From Sphingobium ummariense RL-3 (GTDB taxonomy: Bacteria; Pseudomonadota; Alphaproteobacteria; Sphingomonadales; Sphingomonadaceae): 64,000 nt of DNA. The stretch covers positions 1 through 64,000 of the forward strand of contig NZ_AUWY01000136.1 in the NCBI RefSeq assembly GCF_000447205.1. Reading direction: 5' to 3'. The notes below the pieces were generated by a model, which did no database searches, was not told the DNA's origin, and saw only the letters and a list, made by a program, of their open reading frames with translations. This document shows positions 1-7,988 of this stretch, piece after piece (positions within the stretch are counted from its first letter, which is position 1; the number at the start of each line of letters is the position of its first letter). The position numbers and the translations under genes are program-made.

Positions 1-491
1 GGGGTGCCGGGTGCGAGCCGTGTTTCCTCCGCCGGGGCGGGCGGGGGAGCGGTATCGGCCGGAATGGGCTGCGGGTCGGACGCGACGGGCGCGTCCGGCT
101 GGATGGAAGGTGCTGCCCGGCCCTGCGTGCCGTTCTCGCCCGCCGGCTCCTGGGCCTGTGGGGGAGCGGGTTCGGGCGCCGGACGTCGCGGCGCCGCCTG
201 CCGGGGGGCGGGGGCCTGGCGTTGCTGCGGCGCTTCGGCAGCGGGTGGCAGGATAACCGGCGGGGGCACCTGCACCGTAGGCGCGACAGCGGGCCGCTGC
301 GCGGTTCCGGGAACAGGATCGCGATATACGTCCAGCTCGGGTCCCTGGCGTTGCGACGGGCCGGAGGGCTGGGCCTGATCGCGGGGCAGGGTGAAGACAG
401 GCTGCTGCGGTTGGTCTTGCTGCTGCGCAAGGGCGGGGGCCGAGGGCGACAACGCCAGCGCGGCCAGAAGAAGGGCAGGACGGATCCCCAT
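1..491 (-). CDS. proline-rich exported protein, 3' end outside window
   Basis: The minus strand is open from an ATG at 491 to the window edge, giving about 163 residues. The N-terminus (MGIRPALLLAALALSPSAPALAQ) is a clear Sec signal peptide with an AxA-type cleavage site. The mature part is a low-complexity Pro/Ala/Gln linker with repeated PP and AP pairs. That suggests a periplasmic spacer ahead of a folded domain that lies outside the window. It is transcribed divergently from queF with about 100 bp between the starts. The family cannot be named from the linker. The ATG was chosen because it opens directly into the signal peptide; an in-frame TTG lies four codons upstream. Confidence 0.65.
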   Translation of the reverse strand, partial: MGIRPALLLAALALSPSAPALAQQQDQPQQPVFTLPRDQAQPSGPSQRQGPELDVYRDPVPGTAQRPAVAPTVQVPPPVILPPAAEAPQQRQAPAPRQAAPRRPAPEPAPPQAQEPAGENGTQGRAAPSIQPDAPVASDPQPIPADTAPPPAPAEETRLAPGT

Positions 492-591
492 GGGCCAAGC
501 CAAGGCAATGGCGCCGCTGAACGCCCGGTGAACGGCGCTGGCACGCAGCACGGCGATGACTTTATGCGTGCAATGGCGTAGATGGCCCGCC

Positions 592-1050
592 ATGACCGAT
601 ATTCCCCAGCCTCTTCACCTCGGCCGCGCCAGCGCCCTGCCGCAGCGGCCCGAGGACGCCGTCCTTGACTATGTCCCCAATCCCCGCCCGGGCAAGCCCT
701 ATCTGGTGCGCTTCACCGCGCCTGAATTCACCTCGCTCTGTCCCGTGACGGGCCAGCCCGACTTCGCGCATCTGGTCATCGACTATGCGCCGGCGGCCAC
801 GATCGTTGAATCCAAGTCGCTGAAGCTGTTTCTGGGTGCCTTCCGCAACCATGCCGCCTTCCACGAGGATTGCACCGTCGGCATAGGTGAGCGGCTGTTC
901 GACGAGATGCAGCCGCACTGGCTGCGCATCGGCGGCTACTGGTATCCGCGCGGCGGCATCCCGATCGACGTCTTCTGGCAGTCGGGCGAGCCGCCTGCGG
1001 GTCTGTGGCTGCCGCCGCAGGACGTGCCGGGCTATCGCGGGCGGGGCTGA
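592..1050 (+). CDS. queF: NADPH-dependent preQ0 reductase QueF
   Basis: Cytosolic enzyme that reduces the nitrile of 7-cyano-7-deazaguanine (preQ0) to preQ1 in the queuosine tRNA-modification pathway. At 152 residues it matches the short, unimodular QueF type. The active-site pair is visible as Cys50 (SLCPVTGQ), which forms the thioimide with the nitrile, and Asp57 seven residues later. The QueF signature ESKSLK follows at residues 73-78. The ATG at 592 was chosen over an in-frame start 12 codons upstream because family similarity begins here. It is a single-gene unit with a GC-rich hairpin downstream. Identification is secure. Confidence 0.95.
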   Translation: MTDIPQPLHLGRASALPQRPEDAVLDYVPNPRPGKPYLVRFTAPEFTSLCPVTGQPDFAHLVIDYAPAATIVESKSLKLFLGAFRNHAAFHEDCTVGIGERLFDEMQPHWLRIGGYWYPRGGIPIDVFWQSGEPPAGLWLPPQDVPGYRGRG

Positions 1051-1175
1051 GCCATAGCGGCCTGCAGGAAGCCGCGCGTTTGACCAACGCGCGACAGGGT
1101 TCGACGAACGACATTGGCGGCGGAACGCCCCGCTTGACCGGTGAGGCGAAAGCGCCGATTCCCGACGCCATCACG

Positions 1176-1197
1176 GCGCCGGCGTTTCCGCCGGCGC
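1176..1197 (+). terminator. GC-rich hairpin between queF and the aminopeptidase gene
   Basis: A perfect 9-bp stem (GCGCCGGCG / CGCCGGCGC) closes a TTTC loop, 126 bp past the queF stop and 26 bp before the aminopeptidase start. No long T tract follows, so it may terminate queF or be a structured leader of the next gene. Confidence 0.4.
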
Positions 1198-1223
1198 TTG
1201 AGGCTTGTCGGAGTCCCCGTTTC

Positions 1224-3869
1224 ATGTCCCTTGCGAAAATTCTTCCCTTTCTGGTCGCGGCCGCACCGCTCGCGATCACCACGCCCGCGCTCGCCCAGCC
1301 CGCCCATTCGGGCCCCGCGGCCGATGTAACGACCCAGCTGCCGCGCGGCGCCGCTCCCAGCCATTATGCGATCACCGTCACGCCCGACGCCGCGAACCTC
1401 AAGTTCATGGGCAAGGTGCGGATCGACCTGACCGTGGCACGGCCGATGCCCACGCTGGTTCTGAACGCCGCAGACCTGACCTTCGGCGCGGTGACGCTGA
1501 CTCCCGCAAAGGGCAAGCCGGTCAAGGGCACCGCGAAGGTCGATGCCGATGCGCAGACGGTCACATTCGACTTCGGCGGACCGTTGGCGGTCGGCGCCTA
1601 TACGCTCGACATCGATTATGCCGGCATCATCAACACCCAGGCGAACGGCCTGTTCGCGCTCGACTATACCGACAATGCGGGCGCATCCAAGCGCGCGCTC
1701 TTCACCCAGTTCGAGGCGCCCGATGCCCGCCGCTTCGTGCCGAGCTTCGACGAGCCGAGCTACAAGGCGACCTTCGACCTCAGCGCCGTGGTGCCGGCCG
1801 ACCAGCTGGCGGTGGGCAACATGCCGGTCAAGAGCAGCGCGAACACGGCGGGCGGCAAGAAGCTGGTGACGTTCGGCACCACGCCCAAAATGTCGTCCTA
1901 CCTGCTGTTCTTCGGCCTTGGCGAACTGGACCGCGCCACCAAGATGGCGGGCAGCACCGAGGTCGGCGTCATCACCGGCAAGGGCAACACCGGCAAGGCG
2001 CAGCTGGCGCTGGACGCTTCCGCCGCGATCCTGCCCTGGTACAACGACTATTTCGGCGTGCCCTATCCGCTGCCCAAGCTCGACAATGTCGCCGGCCCTG
2101 GCCAGAGCCAGTTCTTCAGCGCGATGGAGAATTGGGGCGCGATCTTCACCTTCGAGCGCGCGCTGCTGGTCGATCCGCGCTTCACGTCGGAAAGCACGCG
2201 GCGCACGATCTACGGCATCGTCGCGCATGAAATGGCGCACCAGTGGTTCGGCGACCTGGTCACCATGGCTTGGTGGGACGACCTGTGGCTGAACGAGGGC
2301 TTCGCGAGCTGGATGGCGACCAAGGTCACCGACAAGCTGAACCCGCAATGGGAGATGCTGCTGTCCCGCGTGGACGGACGCGAGTCGGCGATGAGCCTGG
2401 ATGCGCTCGCCACCACCCATCCGGTCGTGCAGAAGATCACCACCGTCGACCAGGTGAACCAGGCCTTCGACGCCATCACCTATGAAAAGGGCGAGGCGGT
2501 GATCGCGATGCTGGAAGGCTATGCCGGCGAGGACGTCTGGAGGAGCGGTATCCGCGCCTATATGAAGGCGCACGCCTATGGCAACACCGTCACCGACGAC
2601 CTGTGGAAGGCGGTGGAGGGCGCGGGCGCCAAGGGGCTGGTGTCGATCGCGCACGACTTTACCAGCCAGCCGGGGATTCCGCTGGTGAAGGTGGACAGCG
2701 CGCAGTGCCAGGGCGGAAACACCGTTCTCACGCTGTCGCAGGGCGAATTCAGCCGCGACCGGAAGGACAAGACGCCGCTGCGCTGGAACGTCCCCGTGAT
2801 GGCGCAGACCGTGGGTGGCGCACCGCAGCGGCTGATCCTGCAGGGCAACGGCCAGGTCACGCTGCCGGGTTGCGGCGCCTATGTCGTCAATGCCGGGCAG
2901 ACGGGCTATTTCCGGTCGCTCTATCCCGAGGCGAACGTCAAGGCGCTGGCGAAGGACTTCACGAAGCTGGCCAGCATCGACCAGAACGGGTTGCTGGCGG
3001 ACAATTTCCAGCTGGGGCTGGGCGGCTATCAACCGATGGGACTGGCGCTGGACCTGGTGGACGCGGTGCCTGCGACCGCGAGCCCGGCGGTGATGGCGGA
3101 GGTGCCGGGCTATCTGAACAGCGTTTACACCATGCTGGAAAGCGACAAGGCGGCGCAGGCGCGCGTGGCCGCCTATGGCTCCGCCAAGCTGACGCCGGTG
3201 CTGGCCGGCATCGGCTATGACGCGAAGGCTGGCGAGGGGCCGCAGGTGCCGGTGCTGCGCTCCAGCCTGATCGCGACGCTGGGCGGCATGGGCGACAAGG
3301 CGGTGGTGGCGGAGGCGAACAAGCGCTTCGCCGCGCTCGCCTCCAACCCTGCCGCGCTTGACGGACCTCTGCGCAACGTCTGGCTGCGGATCATTGCCGC
3401 CAATGCGGACCAGGCGACCTGGGACAGGCTGCGGGCGATGGCGAAGGGGGCCAAGACCGACCTGGAGAAGAGCACGCTTTTCGCCCTGCTCGGCGCGGCG
3501 AAGGACGAAGGACTTGCCGCCAAGGCGCTCGACCTCGCCCTGACCGACGAGCCCGGCAAGACGACCAGTGCCGCGATCATCGCACAGGTGGGCGCCGAGC
3601 ATCCCATGCTGGCGGTCGACTATGTGCTGGCGCACCGGCAGCAATATGAGGCGCTGATCGATGTGTCCGCGCGCAGCCAGGCGCTGGCGCGGCTCGGCGG
3701 CGGATCGGCCGACCCGGCGATGGTGACCAAGCTGGATGCCTATGCGAACCAGTATTTGACGCCAGAGTCACGCAAGGTCGTGGATCGCGCCATCGCCGCG
3801 ATCAAGACGCGGATCGAGACGCGGGCGCGGCTGAAGCCGGCGCTGACGGCCTGGTTCGCCGGCAAGTAA
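1224..3869 (+). CDS. M1-family zinc aminopeptidase, exported
   Basis: Metallopeptidase of 881 residues that removes N-terminal residues from peptides. A signal peptide (about residues 1-25, ending PALAQ) places it in the periplasm or outside. The M1 hallmarks are all present: the substrate N-terminus motif SAMEN at residues 299-303 (a GAMEN variant), the zinc motif HEMAH at 335-339, and the third zinc ligand Glu358 in WLNEGF. The C-terminal half fits the helical ERAP1-like domain. The start at 1224 was chosen because it opens into the signal peptide; the frame stays open for 73 more codons upstream without homology. An imperfect symmetrical terminator follows the stop. Close in type to PepN/aminopeptidase N, but exported, so no symbol is given. 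Confidence 0.9.
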   Translation: MSLAKILPFLVAAAPLAITTPALAQPAHSGPAADVTTQLPRGAAPSHYAITVTPDAANLKFMGKVRIDLTVARPMPTLVLNAADLTFGAVTLTPAKGKPVKGTAKVDADAQTVTFDFGGPLAVGAYTLDIDYAGIINTQANGLFALDYTDNAGASKRALFTQFEAPDARRFVPSFDEPSYKATFDLSAVVPADQLAVGNMPVKSSANTAGGKKLVTFGTTPKMSSYLLFFGLGELDRATKMAGSTEVGVITGKGNTGKAQLALDASAAILPWYNDYFGVPYPLPKLDNVAGPGQSQFFSAMENWGAIFTFERALLVDPRFTSESTRRTIYGIVAHEMAHQWFGDLVTMAWWDDLWLNEGFASWMATKVTDKLNPQWEMLLSRVDGRESAMSLDALATTHPVVQKITTVDQVNQAFDAITYEKGEAVIAMLEGYAGEDVWRSGIRAYMKAHAYGNTVTDDLWKAVEGAGAKGLVSIAHDFTSQPGIPLVKVDSAQCQGGNTVLTLSQGEFSRDRKDKTPLRWNVPVMAQTVGGAPQRLILQGNGQVTLPGCGAYVVNAGQTGYFRSLYPEANVKALAKDFTKLASIDQNGLLADNFQLGLGGYQPMGLALDLVDAVPATASPAVMAEVPGYLNSVYTMLESDKAAQARVAAYGSAKLTPVLAGIGYDAKAGEGPQVPVLRSSLIATLGGMGDKAVVAEANKRFAALASNPAALDGPLRNVWLRIIAANADQATWDRLRAMAKGAKTDLEKSTLFALLGAAKDEGLAAKALDLALTDEPGKTTSAAIIAQVGAEHPMLAVDYVLAHRQQYEALIDVSARSQALARLGGGSADPAMVTKLDAYANQYLTPESRKVVDRAIAAIKTRIETRARLKPALTAWFAGK

Positions 3870-3872
3870 GGG

Positions 3873-3907
3873 AAAAAGGGCGGTGGAGGGATCCACCGCC
3901 CTTTTTT
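3873..3907. terminator. bidirectional rho-independent terminator
   Basis: The stem GGGCGGTGG / CCACCGCCC (3878-3886 and 3893-3901) is flanked by five A on the left and six T on the right. It can therefore end both the plus-strand aminopeptidase and the minus-strand phytase transcript, which converge here. Confidence 0.9.
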
Positions 3908-3916
3908 CGAGGTTGC

Positions 3917-4987
3917 CTATTCGGGCAAGCCCAGCGCTTTCGCGATGTCGTCCCAGGCGACGAGCTTGAAGTTCTGCGCAGCGGCGGCGTTGTGGCCGTC
4001 CTGCGCAACGAAGAGGCCATGGGGATAGGTCGGACCGAAATCGCCCAGCATCAGTTCGATGCCGTCGGTCTCCTCCGCTCCGCCGACAGGGCCGTCGACG
4101 ATGCGGAAGCGGCCGACATAGCTGTCGTCGGTCAGGCGATAGACGACATAGGCATTGTCACCCTGACTGGAAACCAGCACATAGCCGTCCTTTTCGCCAA
4201 TCGGGGCGATGGCGACACCCTCGGCATCATCGACGAGGTTCTTGCGGTCGACCGCTGCGATTTGCGTCGGGGTGATGGAGCCGCTGACGCGCGCGTCGAA
4301 GCGCCAGAGGCCGACATCCTCTTCCGCGACATAGAGGATATGCGTGCGGTCATCGACGGCGCAGCCTTCCGACTGGGTGCCGAGCTTCATCGTGCGGACG
4401 ATGCGTGCGGTGGGGACGGCGGCGGAGGTGTCCAGCAGAAGCTGGTTTATCGTGCCGTCCTTCAGCACGACGAAGGCGGAAAGCCCTGTGTCGTCGCGAC
4501 CGAGACAGATGCCATATGCTTCGCCCTTGCCGCCATCCACAGTGCCCAGCGCGGTCAGCTTTGCGCTTGCGGGGTCGAGGCGGAACAGAGCGACCTTCGC
4601 ATGGGCGACGTCGTTGCGGTCGCTGGCGGCGACGATGATGCCGGTGGCGCCACCGAAGTTCACACCGTCCTTCAGATCGACATTGTTGACCCGGCCCGCG
4701 TCGAGGAAGTCGCGCACCTTGCCGTCGAGGCCATAGACATAGAGCCCGGCCTTCTTGTCGGTGCCCACGATCAGGCTGGCGGCAGGGTCGGCCGCGTTGC
4801 GCCAGATCGCCGGGTCGTCGGCGGCGTCGGCGTTGGCGGTGCCGACAGGCGCGGTCTCGCCGCGCGCGGTGACGGTCACGGCCGGGGTCGCATTGGCGAT
4901 GCGGACCGCGACCGGGATGTCCTTCTCGCCCGCGGCGCAGGCCGACAGGGCGAGAAGGGGAAGGGCAAGAGGCCGGGTAACCCGCAT
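3917..4987 (-). CDS. beta-propeller phytase (3-phytase), lipoprotein
   Basis: Releases phosphate from phytate (inositol hexakisphosphate). The 356-residue protein begins with a lipoprotein signal ending in the lipobox LSAC (Cys17), so it is probably anchored to a membrane. The mature N-terminus has the family motif D-DPAIW near residue 57, followed by GTDKKAGLYVYGLDG. This is the pattern of the calcium-dependent six-bladed beta-propeller phytases, not of the histidine acid phosphatases. The start codon shares one base with the stop of the TonB receptor gene upstream (TGATG), so the two are translationally coupled. A receptor and phytase pair of this kind points to uptake of phytate or its products. 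Confidence 0.9.
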   Translation of the reverse strand: MRVTRPLALPLLALSACAAGEKDIPVAVRIANATPAVTVTARGETAPVGTANADAADDPAIWRNAADPAASLIVGTDKKAGLYVYGLDGKVRDFLDAGRVNNVDLKDGVNFGGATGIIVAASDRNDVAHAKVALFRLDPASAKLTALGTVDGGKGEAYGICLGRDDTGLSAFVVLKDGTINQLLLDTSAAVPTARIVRTMKLGTQSEGCAVDDRTHILYVAEEDVGLWRFDARVSGSITPTQIAAVDRKNLVDDAEGVAIAPIGEKDGYVLVSSQGDNAYVVYRLTDDSYVGRFRIVDGPVGGAEETDGIELMLGDFGPTYPHGLFVAQDGHNAAAAQNFKLVAWDDIAKALGLPE

Positions 4988-7824
4988 CAGAACTTGACCC
5001 GTGCGCCGAATTTCATCGTCCAGCTATATTCCTCGAACTGGAGCAGGTTCCGGCGATCGCCAACGGTGTTGTACGCGAAATATTTGGCGTTGTTGATGTT
5101 CACCCACTCATAGAAGACCTGGATATTCTTCGTGACATCATATTTCGCGCTGAGGTCGAGCTGGAAGTGGTTGTCCACGATCCGGTCTTCTGCCGCCACG
5201 TCGCCCAGTTCGTCCAGATATTTGGAGCGATAGGTGCCTGCCACGCGCAGCGAGACCGGACCCTTTTCGTAGCCCAGGGCGACGTTGAAGGTATGCTTCG
5301 ATGCAGCCGGCAGGTCGATCTTGCGCAGGTCGCTGGCGTCGCCGTCGTTCGGCACCTTGCCCGTCGCGTCGGTGTAGGTGTAGTTCGTCTGCACCAGCAG
5401 CCCGTCGAGCGGTGCCGGCAGGAAGCGAAGCGGCTGCGCGTAGCTGAGTTCGAGGCCCCAGATTTTGGCGGTGTCGCCGTTGACCGGAATGGTCGCCTCG
5501 TCATAGGCGATGCCGCGATATTCGCCCGGCTCGTCCAGGTTCACATCGACGATGAAGTTCTTGACGCTCTTGTAGAAGAAGCCGGCCGACAGGGCGCCGT
5601 TGCCGGGCAGATAATATTCGATCCCTGCGTCGAAATTCCATGCCTGATAGGGTTTCAGATCCGGATTGCCGAACTCGCCCTCGCGCTCGTCATCGTCATT
5701 CTGTTCGATGGTGAAGTGCGGCGCGAGCTTGGAGAGCTTGGGGCGAACGAGGCTCTTGTAGCCGGCCGCGCGCAGCACCAGGTCGTGCTGCGGTTCCCAG
5801 CGGATCGTCAGGCTCGGCAGCCAGTCGCCATAGCTGCGCTTGAACTGGTTGGGAGTGATGAGGATGATGTCTTCGTCAGCGGTCGTGCCGTCGGGCAGGG
5901 TGCCGTCTTCCTCGATGGTCGTGACGGTGCTGGCGCGGATGTCGTTCTTGGTGTGCTCGTAGCGCACGCCGCCGATGACCCGAAGCGTGGCGCTGTCCCA
6001 GCGGCCAAGCAGATAGCCAGCGGTGATGTCCTCGCTGACCGAATAATCGTCGAGCGTGGAGTCGAGCAGCGTGTCGAACTCGTTGAGTTCGAAGGCGCTC
6101 CGGTTCGCGTCGAAGAAGCTGCGGACCGCATGCTTGCCGACTACGGGCGAGATATCGGTGATGCGATAGGTCTGCCGGCCGAGGACGTCGGCGAGGGTCA
6201 GATCGTCATTTTCCCAATATTCGGTCTCCAGATTGTAGCTCTTGTCGCGCCACCGCGCCTTGGCGCCGGCCTGAACGGTGAAGGTGCCACCGTCCATCGC
6301 GAATTCGTGGCCCAAGTCGAACTTGGCGGCCCATTCCCGGTCGCGGGAGTCGGAAAGCGTAGTCAGTTGCACGCTGTCGAGCTCATATTCCGAGGGATCG
6401 GAGAAATCCGCGATCGCGCCGGGGCGACCGCCGACCGAATAGAGCGGCTTGCGCGGGTCAGCGAAGTCGAGGCCGATCGTCAGGCCGCCATCCTCGAACG
6501 TCCGTTCGAAATTGCCCGGGTCGATCGATCCGTTCTCCCGCTCGGATGACTTGGCGTAGCTGACCGAATATTTGGCATGCCAGCCGTCGGTGTCTGTCGT
6601 GCCGCCCAGCACCAGGCTGCGGATCCGCTGGCGCTCGAAGCGGTCCTTGATGGAGCGCTGGACCGACAGCTCGCCGTCCTCGTCGCTATAATCGATATCG
6701 GCGCCGCTGCCCGAAATCTCTCCCGCATCCTCCAGCTTCAGGCTCGTCTCGCGACGATATTCATGATCGTCGAACTGGCTATAGATGCCGCGCGCATAGA
6801 GCTTGGTCGAGGCACCGGCGCGAAAGTCGAGGTTGAGGTTGGCGGAGGTGCGGCGCCGTTCGACGTCATAGTCGCGATAGTTCAATTCTTCCGTCGTGAT
6901 GAGGCCGTCATCCTCGTCCCACCCGTCGGCCTCGACATTGTCGGTCTCGAAGCGGCGCTGATAGTAGGAAATGCCGCCGGATATGCCGAAATTGTCGGAT
7001 ACCCGCTGCGAGAAGTCGACGCTGCCCTTGGGCGTCAGGAATTCCGAATAATTGTTGTAGCTGCCCTCGCCCTTCAGGGTCAGCAGGTTCTTGCTGCGTT
7101 CGAAGGCGCTGGTCGTGTTGATCTCGATCGAGGCGCCGATGGTATCGGCGTCCATGTCCGGCGTCAGCGACTTCTTGACCTCGATGGATTCGATGCTGTC
7201 GCTGGAGATGACGTCGAGCGCGACCGAGCGGACGTCGCTTTCCGGCGCGGGCAGGCGGACGCCGTTGACCGCGGTCGAGTTTAGCTCCGGATCGAGGCCG
7301 CGGACGGAAACGAAGCGCCCCTCGCCCTGGTCGTTCAGGACGTTGATGCCGGGCAGGCGGCGCAGCGATTCGGCGACGTTCTGGTCGGGGAACTGGCCGA
7401 CCGCGTCGCGGGTCAGCACGCTTTCCACGCCGTCCGCCGCGCGCTGGCGGGACAGGGCGCTGGTCATGTTCGCGACCTGACCGATGACGATGATGGACGC
7501 GTCGATGTTGGAACCGATCCGGATGTCGGCATCGACATCGCCGCTTTCGGGAACGGTCACGCTGCGCTGCACGACATCAGCGCCGACATAGCGGGCTTCG
7601 ATGGTGTAGGTACCGGCCGGAACCTCCGGAAAACGATAGGAACCGTCCTTGCCAGCCTCGGCCACCCGGCCCAGTTCGATGATCCGGAGCTGCGTCGATT
7701 GCAGGGCGCGGGTGCCGGTGCCGTCGGTCACGGTGCCGCTGATGGTGCCGGCGAAGGCGGCGGCCGGAGCGGCAAGCGCAAGAATCATGGCTGCACGGCT
7801 GGCGCCGCGGAAAAGGCTGGTCAT
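4987..7824 (-). CDS. TonB-dependent receptor with carboxypeptidase-regulatory-like N-domain
   Basis: Outer-membrane active transporter of 945 residues, with a signal peptide of about 25 residues. A carboxypeptidase-D regulatory-like fold follows (GTISGTVTDGTG...YTIEARYVG, about residues 26-95). Then come the plug (QFPDQNVAESLRRLPGI; FVSVRGLDPELNSTAVNG) and a 22-strand-type barrel ending in the aromatic C-terminus GARVKF. Because it is coupled by a one-base overlap to the phytase gene, the likely cargo is phytate or an inositol phosphate; that is inferred from context. Transcription would start in the 164-bp gap above 7824. I could not find a convincing Pho box there. Confidence 0.9.
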   Translation of the reverse strand: MTSLFRGASRAAMILALAAPAAAFAGTISGTVTDGTGTRALQSTQLRIIELGRVAEAGKDGSYRFPEVPAGTYTIEARYVGADVVQRSVTVPESGDVDADIRIGSNIDASIIVIGQVANMTSALSRQRAADGVESVLTRDAVGQFPDQNVAESLRRLPGINVLNDQGEGRFVSVRGLDPELNSTAVNGVRLPAPESDVRSVALDVISSDSIESIEVKKSLTPDMDADTIGASIEINTTSAFERSKNLLTLKGEGSYNNYSEFLTPKGSVDFSQRVSDNFGISGGISYYQRRFETDNVEADGWDEDDGLITTEELNYRDYDVERRRTSANLNLDFRAGASTKLYARGIYSQFDDHEYRRETSLKLEDAGEISGSGADIDYSDEDGELSVQRSIKDRFERQRIRSLVLGGTTDTDGWHAKYSVSYAKSSERENGSIDPGNFERTFEDGGLTIGLDFADPRKPLYSVGGRPGAIADFSDPSEYELDSVQLTTLSDSRDREWAAKFDLGHEFAMDGGTFTVQAGAKARWRDKSYNLETEYWENDDLTLADVLGRQTYRITDISPVVGKHAVRSFFDANRSAFELNEFDTLLDSTLDDYSVSEDITAGYLLGRWDSATLRVIGGVRYEHTKNDIRASTVTTIEEDGTLPDGTTADEDIILITPNQFKRSYGDWLPSLTIRWEPQHDLVLRAAGYKSLVRPKLSKLAPHFTIEQNDDDEREGEFGNPDLKPYQAWNFDAGIEYYLPGNGALSAGFFYKSVKNFIVDVNLDEPGEYRGIAYDEATIPVNGDTAKIWGLELSYAQPLRFLPAPLDGLLVQTNYTYTDATGKVPNDGDASDLRKIDLPAASKHTFNVALGYEKGPVSLRVAGTYRSKYLDELGDVAAEDRIVDNHFQLDLSAKYDVTKNIQVFYEWVNINNAKYFAYNTVGDRRNLLQFEEYSWTMKFGARVKF

Positions 7825-7988
7825 CGGTGGAACTCCCCTGGATCGGCTCGACGGGGAGCGCCGGAAAATGCCGCCCGCCGTCGTTCGCAGGGGCGACTGC
7901 CGCTGTTTGTTTACAGGATGATGCCTTGTCCATTACCGTCGGATGACCAATGCATGTCTCTTATGTGACGTTGCATTCCGGCCACAGA

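Noticed and set aside
1032-3644. Very long minus-strand open frame opposite the M1 aminopeptidase gene
   Set aside because: It is a GC-rich shadow of the real gene, rich in Arg, His and Gln, without motifs. The plus strand carries complete peptidase motifs.
7825-7988. Possible Pho box ahead of the phytase-associated receptor
   Set aside because: The best alignment (around the reverse-strand GTCACATAAGAGACAT) matches only about 9 of 14 block positions, too weak to claim.
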